A stretch of 21,144 nt of DNA from Treponema sp. Its GTDB lineage: Bacteria > Spirochaetota > Spirochaetia > Treponematales > Breznakiellaceae. The notes beneath the pieces were generated by a model that searched no databases, was not told where the DNA came from, and worked only from the letters and a program-made list of their open reading frames with translations. Shown in pieces: positions 9,755-17,104 of this stretch. The first letter of the stretch is position 1. Each line of letters begins with the position of its first letter. Position numbers and translations under genes: made by a program. Location: contig JAITHH010000037.1 of assembly GCA_031280065.1 (NCBI GenBank), positions 1 to 21,144 on the forward strand. The letters are read 5' to 3'.

Positions 9755-11755
9755 TTACCGGCGGTTATTGTTAGCCTGCTGGGAAAACTGATCGAGGGAA
9801 GTAGACATCTGATCCATCCGGTTATAGGCCCCCTCCATCTGGCTGTACTGCCGTTTAAGACTCGCCTCTTTTGCGGCAAGCTGCCGGTCCAGCGCCTCGA
9901 TCCGGCGGTTTTCCTGGTCAATGCGGGAGTCGATAGAGCCGGTTTTCAGGGCGATAAGCCCGCCGGTCTCCACATAGGGCCGGGCCAGGCGGTCCAGCGC
10001 AAAGGCGAAGCCCGAATCGATGATAAGATCGCCGTCCGTATCAAAGCCGAAAAGCTCCTGCACGGCGGATAGTTTTGTTTCAATGGCCGCATCCAGGGCC
10101 TTTTCGTCGATTTCCAAGTAGCCCCGCAGCCGGGAAGCGTCGTAGCCGGAAGAAGCGCCGCCCCGCCTGACATCGGAGCCAACGCCGATCTGGGCCAGAA
10201 GCGCAATGTCCGCTTCCGCACGGGTAGGGTACGGGGACGAAGCCGCCTGCTGCATCCCCGCCTTAACCTGGTTAAGCGAGGTGTCCCCGGAGAATTTTCC
10301 CATGCGCTCCCGCAGTGCGGTCTGTTCTTCCCGTGAAAGGTAGCTCAACTCCTCAATAACCCGCTCGTCATTCCGGGTAACCACGTTGATCTCAGCCATG
10401 AGGCGGTTGTAGTTGCCCACCATCGTGATTACCGCTTCTTTGACCGACTCGCGGTCCGGCGTCACGCTGGCCTTGACAGGCCGGTCCGAAACGCCCCGTA
10501 CCGTAACGGCGACGCCCGGAATGAGATCGTCAATCAGATTGGAAGCGCGCCGTACCTCAATGCCGTCCATGGCGGCGATGGCGTCCTGGGCAACGGAGAC
10601 CGCATGACGGGGTTTGAATCCCCCGCCGTCTCCCGCCGACGTATCTCTGATCCGGGGATTCCTGATCGAGACGGTACGATTGGGATCAGGATTATCCAGC
10701 ATAATGGAAACAACGGTCTTCCCCCCCGCGAGTTCCCCGACCGGTATTTCGTAGGAACTAAACGCATCCGAATCACGGATCGGCGGCAGGGGAATCGTAC
10801 TGCCGTCGGACAGTTTGAGACTCAGCCCCCCTTCCCGCCGGGGCATTGCCGGGATGTTCGGCGCAGCCTGGCTTGGCGGGAGCGGAGCGGAAACGGGATC
10901 GTTTTCAACAGTGATATTCCCATAGGTTACTGAACCTGCGGAAGGCGGCGTGGGCCCTGGAGGGGGCGGTTTGGGAGCGGCCTGTTCCTGCTGATCCTCG
11001 AAGCGCTCTGCCATAGCCTCGAAGGTCAAGACCTGGGAAGGCAAAGGCCGCAGGCCCTCCTCCAGGGGTATCTCCTGCCGGGAACCCGCCTCCGCCTTGA
11101 GCGTCCCTCCCGGCAGCGGTATCTCCCGCTGGGAATCGTCCGCCGGGCCGATAATACCCGTCTGGAGGGCGAGTTTCTCCGCCGCCCCGGCAAAGCCCAG
11201 GCGGTTTTCCGCGCCGGTAACGAGCGATTCAATCAGGAGCGATTTGGAACCCCGCTCCACCAGCAGAACATCGGCGTGAATCTTATCCCTGCCCCGGCGG
11301 TTTAAGGCGTCCGCGAATTCCCGGATGGTTCCCCCCCGGAAATTGAACGAGACAGTATCTTTCCCCACGGTAAAGGTATAGGCCCCGCCCTCGATGCGGA
11401 AGGAATCCTCCAGCGGGTTGGACAAGAAGCGGTCCGCCTGAGCGATCTGTTTAACGGTAAAAGAACGCTCCTGTGGGGAGGCCTCGCGGGTAGCGGTCCC
11501 GGTGATAACCCCTTCATCTCCAGAGACGAGCACCCGTTCATTGAAGGGATTTTGGAACGAATAGAGCTGACGGGCGCTGTCCCGCAGACTGTTCACCCTG
11601 CGCCCGATTTCCTGCCAGTAGCCTTTTTCGGCCCGCAGGCCCTCGATGGTTTTCTCGGCCCGGTCGCGGGGGAGCCGCTCCACCCGCATGAGGTCTTCAA
11701 CGATTTTTTCTGTATTAAACCGGCTTCTTATACCGGGCATATAAACATCAGACAT
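9755..11755 (-). CDS. fliD: Flagellar filament cap protein FliD
   Basis: From ATG 11755 the protein has 666 residues. AAGGCAGG lies about 8 nt upstream; the longer frame to 11812 has no good ribosome site and a Cys/Arg-rich N-terminus. The start MSDVYMPGIRSRFNTEKIVEDLM is the FliD_N domain that caps the growing filament and folds flagellin subunits; in spirochaetes this occurs in the periplasm. The C-terminal part (ITMVGNYNRLMAEINVVT through a long coiled coil near the end) is FliD_C. A proline-rich segment rich in PPPPG and PPSQAAP at about residues 265-310 separates two domains and is unlike short enteric FliD. The gene begins 40 bp after flaG ends. Confidence 0.93.
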   Translation of the reverse strand: MSDVYMPGIRSRFNTEKIVEDLMRVERLPRDRAEKTIEGLRAEKGYWQEIGRRVNSLRDSARQLYSFQNPFNERVLVSGDEGVITGTATREASPQERSFTVKQIAQADRFLSNPLEDSFRIEGGAYTFTVGKDTVSFNFRGGTIREFADALNRRGRDKIHADVLLVERGSKSLLIESLVTGAENRLGFAGAAEKLALQTGIIGPADDSQREIPLPGGTLKAEAGSRQEIPLEEGLRPLPSQVLTFEAMAERFEDQQEQAAPKPPPPGPTPPSAGSVTYGNITVENDPVSAPLPPSQAAPNIPAMPRREGGLSLKLSDGSTIPLPPIRDSDAFSSYEIPVGELAGGKTVVSIMLDNPDPNRTVSIRNPRIRDTSAGDGGGFKPRHAVSVAQDAIAAMDGIEVRRASNLIDDLIPGVAVTVRGVSDRPVKASVTPDRESVKEAVITMVGNYNRLMAEINVVTRNDERVIEELSYLSREEQTALRERMGKFSGDTSLNQVKAGMQQAASSPYPTRAEADIALLAQIGVGSDVRRGGASSGYDASRLRGYLEIDEKALDAAIETKLSAVQELFGFDTDGDLIIDSGFAFALDRLARPYVETGGLIALKTGSIDSRIDQENRRIEALDRQLAAKEASLKRQYSQMEGAYNRMDQMSTSLDQFSQQANNNRR

Positions 11756-11795
11756 ATCCCGCGCCTGCCTTCTCGTACTGCGTCCGCACCGGGAT

Positions 11796-12164
11796 TCAAA
11801 CCCGCCGGTCAACTAAAAAACCGATGGTTTCCGTGATTTTTCTCTGAAGCCGCCGCAGCTCTTCCGGGGGGAGCACCTTAATTACTCTATCGGTTTCCGC
11901 GTCAACAACCTTGACGATAACCTCATGCAATTGGTGATCCACCTCAAATTCAAGCCGCCGGTTAAACGCACGGCTTATCCACTCTAAATCATCGCCGCCG
12001 CCCGCAAATAACTCCCGGAGCCGGGCCCCGGAATCTTGATTTCCCGGCAAGGATGCGGTAAACCGCTCAAGCGCGTCCGTACTGTTCCGCGCCTGGTACT
12101 GCTGCTTGAACTGCGGGAGCTGCGGCCGGGGAAGCGCATTGGTCCCGGCAATATACATACCCAT
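11796..12164 (-). CDS. flaG: FlaG-family flagellar protein
   Basis: The 122-aa protein has the FlaG signature at its C-terminal half: LEFEVDHQLHEVIVKVVD followed by ETDRVIKVLPPEELRRL. FlaG proteins influence filament length by an unsettled mechanism. The start at 12164 is preferred over 12194 because GGGAGG lies 5 nt before it. It is the first gene after the intrinsic terminator that follows the second flaB, so its transcription depends on read-through or on a promoter within about 50 bp, where I see only weak candidates. fliD follows by 40 bp. Confidence 0.88.
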   Translation of the reverse strand: MGMYIAGTNALPRPQLPQFKQQYQARNSTDALERFTASLPGNQDSGARLRELFAGGGDDLEWISRAFNRRLEFEVDHQLHEVIVKVVDAETDRVIKVLPPEELRRLQRKITETIGFLVDRRV

Positions 12165-12215
12165 AGGTACCTCCCTGTAATCAATTCCCTCCATCCATGG
12201 AAGGAAGCTGCTTGT

Positions 12216-12249
12216 AAAAAAAACGGGGAAGGGCGCGTACTTCCCCGTT
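12216..12249 (-). terminator. Intrinsic terminator between flaB and flaG
   Basis: On the minus strand a perfect 10-bp stem (arms 12249-12240 and 12231-12222, AACGGGGAAG/CTTCCCCGTT) with an 8-nt loop is followed by eight T residues (12223-12216). It begins about 60 bp after the flaB stop. This is the clearest Rho-independent terminator in the window and should separate abundant flagellin mRNA from the flaG-fliD downstream genes. Confidence 0.9.
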
Positions 12250-12307
12250 AGCGCTTCAAAAGACGACGTCCAGAAGCCTCTTGAATTGCCTGTCCCGAAA
12301 CTCTTTG

Positions 12308-13147
12308 TTAGCCCAGAAGCTGCAATACCGACTGAGTGCGCGTATTGGCCTGAGCCAGCATCGCGGTTCCCGCCTGGGAAAGGATCATATCCTTGGTGTA
12401 GTTCACCATCTCGGAAGCCATGTTGGAATCCCGAATCCGGGATTCAGCGGCCTGGAGATTCTCCGAGGCGATGGCAACGCCCTTGGCGGCCATCTCGAAC
12501 CGGTTTTGGAAAGCGCCCAAATCCGCCCGCTGCTTGTTAACCTGGCTCAACGCGCCATCAAGGGTACCAATAGCCTGATTCGCTGAATCAACGTCAGCTA
12601 TTGAAAGTACCGCTCCTTGATCTTGCAAACCAAGCGCCCCAGCGGTCATATCGCCGATGAAAAGCTGCTTGTTTTGATCCATGTTGGCCCCAACCTGAAG
12701 CTGCATTTTCTGATCGGAATCCTGGCCAAAACGTCCGGTCAGGAGATTCATGCCGTTAAACTGGGCATGACTCGCGATCCGGTTCACTTCGTCCACGAGT
12801 TGGGAAACCTCTACCTGGATCTGCATCCGGTCTTCATCGGTATAAATACCGTTGGCGGACTGCACAGACAGCTCCCGTAAACGATGCAGAATATCCTGGG
12901 TCTCCTGAAGATAACCCTCGGTGGTCTGGATAAAAGACACGCCGTTCTGGATATTGCGTTCGGCTTGGTTCAGACCCCGAATCTGGCTCCGCATTTTCTC
13001 GGAAACCGCCAGCCCCGAAGCGTCGTCCCCCGCCCGATTGATCCGCTGACCAGAAGCAAGTTTCTCCATGCTTTTGGTTACATCGCCTTGGGTTACCCCA
13101 AGATTACGGTTAGCGTACATTGCGCTCATGTTGTGATTAATAATCAT
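12308..13147 (-). CDS. flaB: FlaB-type core flagellin, second copy
   Basis: The 279-aa protein starts [18 protein letters not shown] and ends [10 protein letters not shown]. It has only the N-terminal and C-terminal helical D0/D1 regions of a flagellin, with no variable D2/D3 domain, typical of spirochaete FlaB proteins that build the core of periplasmic filaments. AAGGAGG lies 6 nt before ATG 13147; an adjacent ATG at 13150 would leave only 3 nt. It is strongly similar to the flaB at 13545 and about 7 residues shorter; the missing part lies near the middle (after TGRF). It probably shares the transcript of the upstream flaB and ends at the terminator at 12216-12249. Confidence 0.95.
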   Translation of the reverse strand: MIINHNMSAMYANRNLGVTQGDVTKSMEKLASGQRINRAGDDASGLAVSEKMRSQIRGLNQAERNIQNGVSFIQTTEGYLQETQDILHRLRELSVQSANGIYTDEDRMQIQVEVSQLVDEVNRIASHAQFNGMNLLTGRFGQDSDQKMQLQVGANMDQNKQLFIGDMTAGALGLQDQGAVLSIADVDSANQAIGTLDGALSQVNKQRADLGAFQNRFEMAAKGVAIASENLQAAESRIRDSNMASEMVNYTKDMILSQAGTAMLAQANTRTQSVLQLLG

Positions 13148-13150
13148 CAT

Positions 13151-13544
13151 AACCCTCCTTGCGTTGGTAGCTCCGGCTTTCCGTAGCCGAAGCCGCTCCG
13201 TACACCCGGCGCCCCCGAACGAGTTTCGCGCCGCTCGCCCAGGAACACCGAAGACGGAACGGAAGGCCCATCGCCGTGAAGCCATGAGCCTTCTATTCCG
13301 TTGTACGTCTTACCCGCCGCGCCCAAGCGCCGCAGATAAACCAACGGAAGGTTTTTGTCAAAGAACACTGCAAAGCGCCAGCCGCTTCCCGCAACCGGCG
13401 CTCCGCCAAGGAACCGCCGCGCCGCTCTCCGCGCCCAACGATTCTTTCCACACAACCACAGGCTACACAGATAAACGGTTTTACCCGCCGCTCCGCGCAG
13501 CCCGCTTTAGTTTATCAAACAGCCCACTTAATCAATGTAAACCA
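13151..13544. other. Intergenic region between the two flagellin genes
   Basis: This 394-bp gap has no credible gene. AAGACGGAACGGAAGGC (13251-13267) faces an imperfect complement at 13288-13311, so the flaB leader could fold into a long interrupted hairpin. A possible minus-strand promoter lies at 13333-13361. I see no intrinsic terminator after the upstream flaB stop. Confidence 0.5.
13333..13361 (-). promoter_or_regulatory. Weak candidate promoter for the second flaB
   Basis: A consensus TTGACA (13361-13356) is followed after 17 bp by TATCTG (13338-13333), which matches the -10 consensus poorly. It would give a leader of about 180 nt that contains the interrupted hairpin. The evidence is a six-base match plus spacing, so this may be chance. 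Confidence 0.3.
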
Positions 13545-14405
13545 CTATTGAAGAAGTTGCAAGACCGTTTGAGTCCGCTGATTGGCCTGGGCCAGCATCG
13601 CCGTTCCCGCCTGAGACAGAATCTGATCCCGTATATAGTCAACCATCTGGTTGGCCATGTCGGTATCCCGGATCCGTGATTCAGCGGCCTGCAGGTTCTC
13701 CGCGCCGATGTCCAGACCCTTCACGGCATGTTCCAGCCGGTTCTGATAAGCGCCCAGGTCGGCCCGCTGCTTGTTGATGATCTTAAGCGCGACATCCAGC
13801 GTTCCAATGGCCTGATTGGCCGCTTCCGGGGTTTGCAGGGAAATGAAATCATCATTCCCCGCCTGGCGGATACCCAGGCCCCTGGTGGTCATCGTGCCGA
13901 TGTAAATCTGGGTCCGCTGATCCATGTTGGCGCCGATATGGAACCACATAGAGGCGGTAACCACGTTTTCGCCGGCAACCCGCGCAAAACGCCCGGTCAG
14001 CATATTCATGCCGTTGAACTGGGCATGGCTGGCAATCCGGTCGATTTCGTCCACGAGCTGAGAAACCTCTATCTGGATGTACGTCCGGTCCTCTTCGGTG
14101 TAGATGCCGTTCGCGGCCTGCACCGCCAGCTCCCGAATCCGCTGGATGATATCCTGCGTCTCCTGGAGATACCCTTCACTGGTCTGAATAAAGGAAATAC
14201 CATTGGTCGCATTGGTAGAAGCCTGATTCAAGCCCCGGACCTGGCTGCGCATTTTCTCGGAAACCGCCAGCCCGGAAGCGTCATCCGCCGCCCGGTTGAT
14301 ACGGAGACCCGAAGAAAGCTTTTCCATATTCTTAGTAATGGATTGCTGGGTAACGCCGAGAGACCTGTCAGCAAACATTGCGGACAGATTGTGGTTGATG
14401 ATCAT
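13545..14405 (-). CDS. flaB: FlaB-type core flagellin, first copy
   Basis: The 286-aa protein starts [18 protein letters not shown] and ends [10 protein letters not shown], the same length as the T. pallidum FlaB proteins as I recall. It has the conserved [19 protein letters not shown] and the C-terminal helix [14 protein letters not shown], without an internal surface domain. Filament subunits are exported by the flagellar type III apparatus and polymerise in the periplasm. AAGGAGG is 6 nt upstream of ATG 14405. A sigma-28-like promoter lies about 110 bp upstream. The neighbouring flaB has most substitutions in the central part, so the two probably form distinct filament isoforms. Confidence 0.95.
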   Translation of the reverse strand: MIINHNLSAMFADRSLGVTQQSITKNMEKLSSGLRINRAADDASGLAVSEKMRSQVRGLNQASTNATNGISFIQTSEGYLQETQDIIQRIRELAVQAANGIYTEEDRTYIQIEVSQLVDEIDRIASHAQFNGMNMLTGRFARVAGENVVTASMWFHIGANMDQRTQIYIGTMTTRGLGIRQAGNDDFISLQTPEAANQAIGTLDVALKIINKQRADLGAYQNRLEHAVKGLDIGAENLQAAESRIRDTDMANQMVDYIRDQILSQAGTAMLAQANQRTQTVLQLLQ

Positions 14406-14516
14406 ATCATCCTCCTTGAAATGAGTCGTCGAAAGGCATCCTTGCCTTTTGGCCCGCTCCTATACCGTAAACCGCCGCGGACGGTCCCCTGCGATATAAG
14501 ATTACAGCCTTCTTCC

Positions 14517-14544
14517 TTTTCGGCGCGTTTACCCGGAATCTTGA
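14517..14544 (-). promoter_or_regulatory. Sigma-28 (FliA)-type promoter candidate for flaB
   Basis: On the minus strand TCAAGATT (14544-14537) matches the flagellar -35 TAAAGTTT at six of eight positions, and GCCGAAAA (14524-14517) matches the -10 GCCGATAA at seven of eight. The 12-bp spacer is one longer than usual. Transcription would begin near 14510, giving about a 105-nt leader. The rest of the gap from 14406 to 14770 shows no other element I can support. Confidence 0.55.
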
Positions 14545-14770
14545 GCGTTTTTTGCGAGGGGCGACTGCTCATTTTGCGTTTCACGGTGAACATACCCGCC
14601 GGTATCTTAACCTGCCAGTGGGAATCAGCCTGAAACGCCTCTAATGGCGGTATTTACCGCAGCAGAGGAGAAGCTGCAACGGCCGCCGGATGATCCGCTC
14701 CCTGCTTCGTTGCCCCCCTGCTTTATGAACGGCGGATTGAAAAGACAGCCGGGCAGTGTCCAGGCTCCGC

Positions 14771-14982
14771 TTAAGAGGCCGCCTCACCGTAGAGTTTGAG
14801 GATTTCTTCCGGGGGTTTGCCGCGCACCGCTCAGGCTAAAGCCTTCGCGCATTTATGCGCCTACGGGGGCATTGCGAGCGCTACGGCGGGCCGCATTGTT
14901 TGGTCAACGCCCTGGCGGGCGCGGGTGTTTGCCGCTCTTCAAGAGATCGAGCACTCGCGCTTCACCCTTCGCTATCCCCCGC
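14771..14982 (-). pseudogene. 3'-end fragment A of a repeat-rich gene, interrupted by an insert
   Basis: On the minus strand this reads GIAKGEARVLDLLKSG, then an unrelated stretch of about 110 bp, then GKPPEEILKLYGEAAS and a TAA at 14771-14773. Both halves closely match copy B at 14996-15310, so this is a tandem partial copy of that gene's 3' end with an insertion between the halves. It is too short to encode a functional protein. Confidence 0.75.
14816..14933. mobile_element. Small palindromic insertion inside fragment A (MITE- or REP-like candidate)
   Basis: The interruption of fragment A spans about 14823-14926 and is bordered by TTTGCCG at 14816-14822 and 14927-14933, which looks like a duplicated target or the repeated edge of the host sequence. 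The insert contains two consecutive self-complementary segments, AGGCTAAAGCCT and GCGCATTTATGCGC, and has no coding capacity. It could be a small non-autonomous element or a repeat spread by recombination. Confidence 0.45.
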
Positions 14983-14995
14983 TCTCCGTTCCCTA

Positions 14996-15415
14996 TCAGG
15001 ATGCCGCCTCGCCGTAGAGCTTGAGGATTTCTTCCGGGGGTTTGCCGCTCTTCAAGAGATCGAGCACTCGTGCTTCACCCAGAGCTATCCCCCGTGCTTC
15101 GCCTAAAGCTATCCCCTCGGTTTTGCCCAAAGCCAGTCCTTCAGTTTTACCCCGCAGTTCGGCTTCATCAACCGCTGTCAGCAGCATATCGTCTACCATT
15201 TCGTGTACCTCCTCAAATTCAGGATATCCTTTGTACAGATTATCATATAACTTCCCCGTCAGCGCTATCAGTGTCTGCGTGCCGGATGTCCAGCTTTCCA
15301 TTCTTCTCACCGCATTCTACAGCGGAGGTCAGTTTTCCCACCAAGTCTTTCATCTCCCTGGCCAGCGCCTGCCGCTCTAATACGTCATAAACCACCGGCA
15401 CGGCGCGGCTGCCGT
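14996..15415 (-). pseudogene. 3'-end fragment B of a repeat-rich gene (Rpn-like nuclease/transposase?), frameshifted
   Basis: The minus-strand frame ending at 14996 encodes GTQTLIALTGKLYDNLYKG, EFEEVHEMVDDMLLTAVDEAELRG, then tandem GKTEGIALGEARGIALGEAR units and LLKSGKPPEEILKLYGEAAS. Upstream, LAREMKDLVGKLTSAVECGEKNGKLD is in another frame. Comparison with copy C shows that two bases (AG) are missing after GGAC near 15290, which explains the frame change. The charged Gly/Glu/Ala repeats and the PPEEILKLYG tail resemble C-termini of Rpn/PD-(D/E)XK transposase-like proteins, but no nuclease domain is present, so the family is tentative. Confidence 0.7.
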
Positions 15416-15569
15416 AAATGCCGCGCTGTGCGCTTTGTTTGTACGCCTGGGAACTGTGCCCTGTCCGCGTACTGCTCAAACGCGGGGCGGTAAGCGGTTC
15501 ATGGAGAGCGGCTGGTGAAAAATTCCCCCTTGAGTTACCGCCAAAATCTGCCGATCCGGGGGATGTGAG

Positions 15570-15895
15570 TAACCGGTTTCTTCGCCGCGCTGGAGCGGGG
15601 TGAACAGAATGGAAAGCTGGACAAGTCCGGCACGCAGACCCTGATAGCGCTGATAGGGAAGTTATATGATAATCTATATAAAGGATATCCCGAATTTGAG
15701 GAGGTACACGAAATGGTAGACGACATGCTGCTGACAGCGGTTGATGAAGCCGAACTGCGGGGCGAAGCGCGGGGTAAAACTGAAGGGATCGCTTTGGGTG
15801 AAGCGCGAGGGATAGCGCAGGTGCTCGATCTGCTGAAGAGCGGGAAACCCCCGGAGGAAATCCTCCAGCTTTATAGCGGGGCGGCGTCTTGCTAG
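15570..15895 (+). pseudogene. 3'-end fragment C, inverted copy of the same gene
   Basis: On the plus strand a frame opening just after a TGA reads VTGFFAALERGEQNGKLDKS, GTQTLIALIGKLYDNLYKGY and MVDDMLLTAVDEAELRGEARGKTEG, and ends LLKSGKPPEEILQLYSGAASC with TAG at 15895. It keeps the frame that copy B lost, has fewer internal repeats, and lacks any 5' part. Together with B it forms a large inverted repeat around a spacer of roughly 150-250 bp, a geometry that favours inversion. Translation from the internal ATG 15713 is possible but unlikely to be functional. Confidence 0.7.
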
Positions 15896-15975
15896 GGAGC
15901 GGCAACCGGAGAGCGGGCCCGCTGGTGAACCAGCCCCTGAGCGGGAGAGATGTATCCTGGAAGGAGTCAGGAAGT

Positions 15976-16080
15976 ATGAAAATGGACGCGGAATTAAGGC
16001 GGCGTGAGCCGGACCGAAGAGCAGCAGGCGGCGGACGGACGTATACCGCAGAAAAGAGCGCCGGAGGGAATCATGGCTAA
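15976..16080 (+). CDS. Possible 34-aa leader ORF overlapping the isomerase start
   Basis: ATG 15976 follows AAGGAG and AGGA motifs and opens a 34-codon frame starting MKMDAELRRREPDRR. It ends NHG followed by TAA at 16080, overlapping the isomerase ATG (16073) by 8 bp. The overlap and ribosome site suggest translational coupling. The Arg/Gly-rich composition is not protein-like, so it may be a chance frame or a remnant. Confidence 0.25.
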   Translation: MKMDAELRRREPDRRAAGGGRTYTAEKSAGGNHG

Positions 16081-16885
16081 TATTGGCGTTTGTATAGAGC
16101 CCTTTTTTACCGGCCTGACCCGTCCTGAACGGGTTAGGAAAATCGCCGCCTTGGGATTCACCAAGTATGAATTCTGGTCTCCATGCGCTTCCCTTGCCGG
16201 GCAGGGGATGATTCAGGCGTCCAAGGACTTTGACCTGCTGGGGGAACTCAACGCCCGGCTGGGCCTTGAAGCCACCGGCTTCCTCTACAGTCCGGGGGAG
16301 GAAGGAAACCGGGCTCATCCGCTCAAACGGGAAGACAAAAACCGGTTCATCGATGATTTCGGCGCGGCGGCTGCCCTGGCACGGAAGATACGCTGCGGCG
16401 CGTTTATCGTTACCAGCGGCACGGTGATCCCGGAACAGAGCCGGGACGTTTCGCTGCTCAACCTCTTTGACCTGCTGGCGGACTTGGCGCGGGAAGCGGT
16501 CAAACAGGGGATTACCCTGCTCCTGGAACCGTTGAACACCAAGATCGATCACCGGGACGCCTTTCTCGCGGAGCCCCAATTGGCCCTTGACCTGGTGAAG
16601 GCCGTGAACAGTCCCCGGCTCAAACTCCTCTACGATATATACCACATGCAGATCATGGGCGGGAACATCCTGGCGTTTGTGCGGGATAACCTGGATTATA
16701 TCGGGCACTTTCACCTTGCCGGCGTACCGGGCAGGAACGAGCCCTACACCGGCGAGCTTGATTATGCTCGTATCGTCCGGGAAATTACCGCGATGGGGTA
16801 TCCCGGCGTGTTCGGCCTTGAATACTGGGCCAAAGAAGACGGCGCTGCGTCCCTCAAGAAATCGCTGGAATATCTTTCTGTCTAA
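16073..16885 (+). CDS. Hydroxypyruvate isomerase-like TIM-barrel sugar isomerase
   Basis: From ATG 16073 the protein has 270 residues. GGAGG lies 5 nt upstream, while the longer frame from 16004 has no such site. It belongs to the xylose-isomerase-like AP-endonuclease-2 fold. LLLEPLN (Glu152), YDIYHMQ (188-193), the FHLAGVPGRNEP loop (213-224) with GELDY, and GLEYW (Glu250) match hydroxypyruvate isomerase family proteins, where the two glutamates act in acid-base catalysis. It likely interconverts hydroxypyruvate and tartronate semialdehyde or a related keto-sugar in the cytoplasm; the true substrate is not decided by sequence. No pathway partner lies beside it. Confidence 0.8.
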   Translation: MANIGVCIEPFFTGLTRPERVRKIAALGFTKYEFWSPCASLAGQGMIQASKDFDLLGELNARLGLEATGFLYSPGEEGNRAHPLKREDKNRFIDDFGAAAALARKIRCGAFIVTSGTVIPEQSRDVSLLNLFDLLADLAREAVKQGITLLLEPLNTKIDHRDAFLAEPQLALDLVKAVNSPRLKLLYDIYHMQIMGGNILAFVRDNLDYIGHFHLAGVPGRNEPYTGELDYARIVREITAMGYPGVFGLEYWAKEDGAASLKKSLEYLSV

Positions 16886-16907
16886 GAGCCTGTTTTGAAC
16901 AGGCTCT
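16885..16907. terminator. Hairpin at the stop codon of the isomerase gene
   Basis: AGAGCCTGTT (16885-16894) and AACAGGCTCT (16898-16907) form a perfect 10-bp stem with a 3-nt loop that begins on the last base of the TAA stop. There is no T run after it, so termination would be weak or Rho-assisted, or the hairpin protects the 3' end. Confidence 0.55.
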
Positions 16908-17104
16908 AACGCGGATAGGGGGGAAGCCGCGCAGAGCGGACAGGCCCCCTGATGAATCCCTGAGACGGTCCTTTTTCTATGGCGATTCCGAAACCGGAAT
17001 TGCCGGCGCCCTCCGCATTGCCTTTTAGCGCGTTTTTTGCGATATTGAAAAGGTATAAAAGCCTCTCTTGAGTCGCAAATCTCATATCTTCATAAGGTGG
17101 GTGT

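Noticed and set aside
12308..13285. Longer flagellin start at 13285
   Set aside because: FlaB proteins start at MIINHN; the extra 46 residues are Arg-rich and an excellent ribosome site precedes 13147.
14855..15106. Plus-strand open frames across the repeat fragments
   Set aside because: They read antisense to the conserved KPPEEILKLYG tail and have no protein-like features.
14771..15110. CRISPR array
   Set aside because: The repeats are two or three long imperfect copies of coding sequence with protein-level conservation, not many short identical repeats with unique spacers.
15674..16714. 346-codon minus-strand frame opposite the isomerase
   Set aside because: The plus-strand isomerase has clear active-site motifs; the minus frame also runs across repeat fragment C in the wrong orientation.
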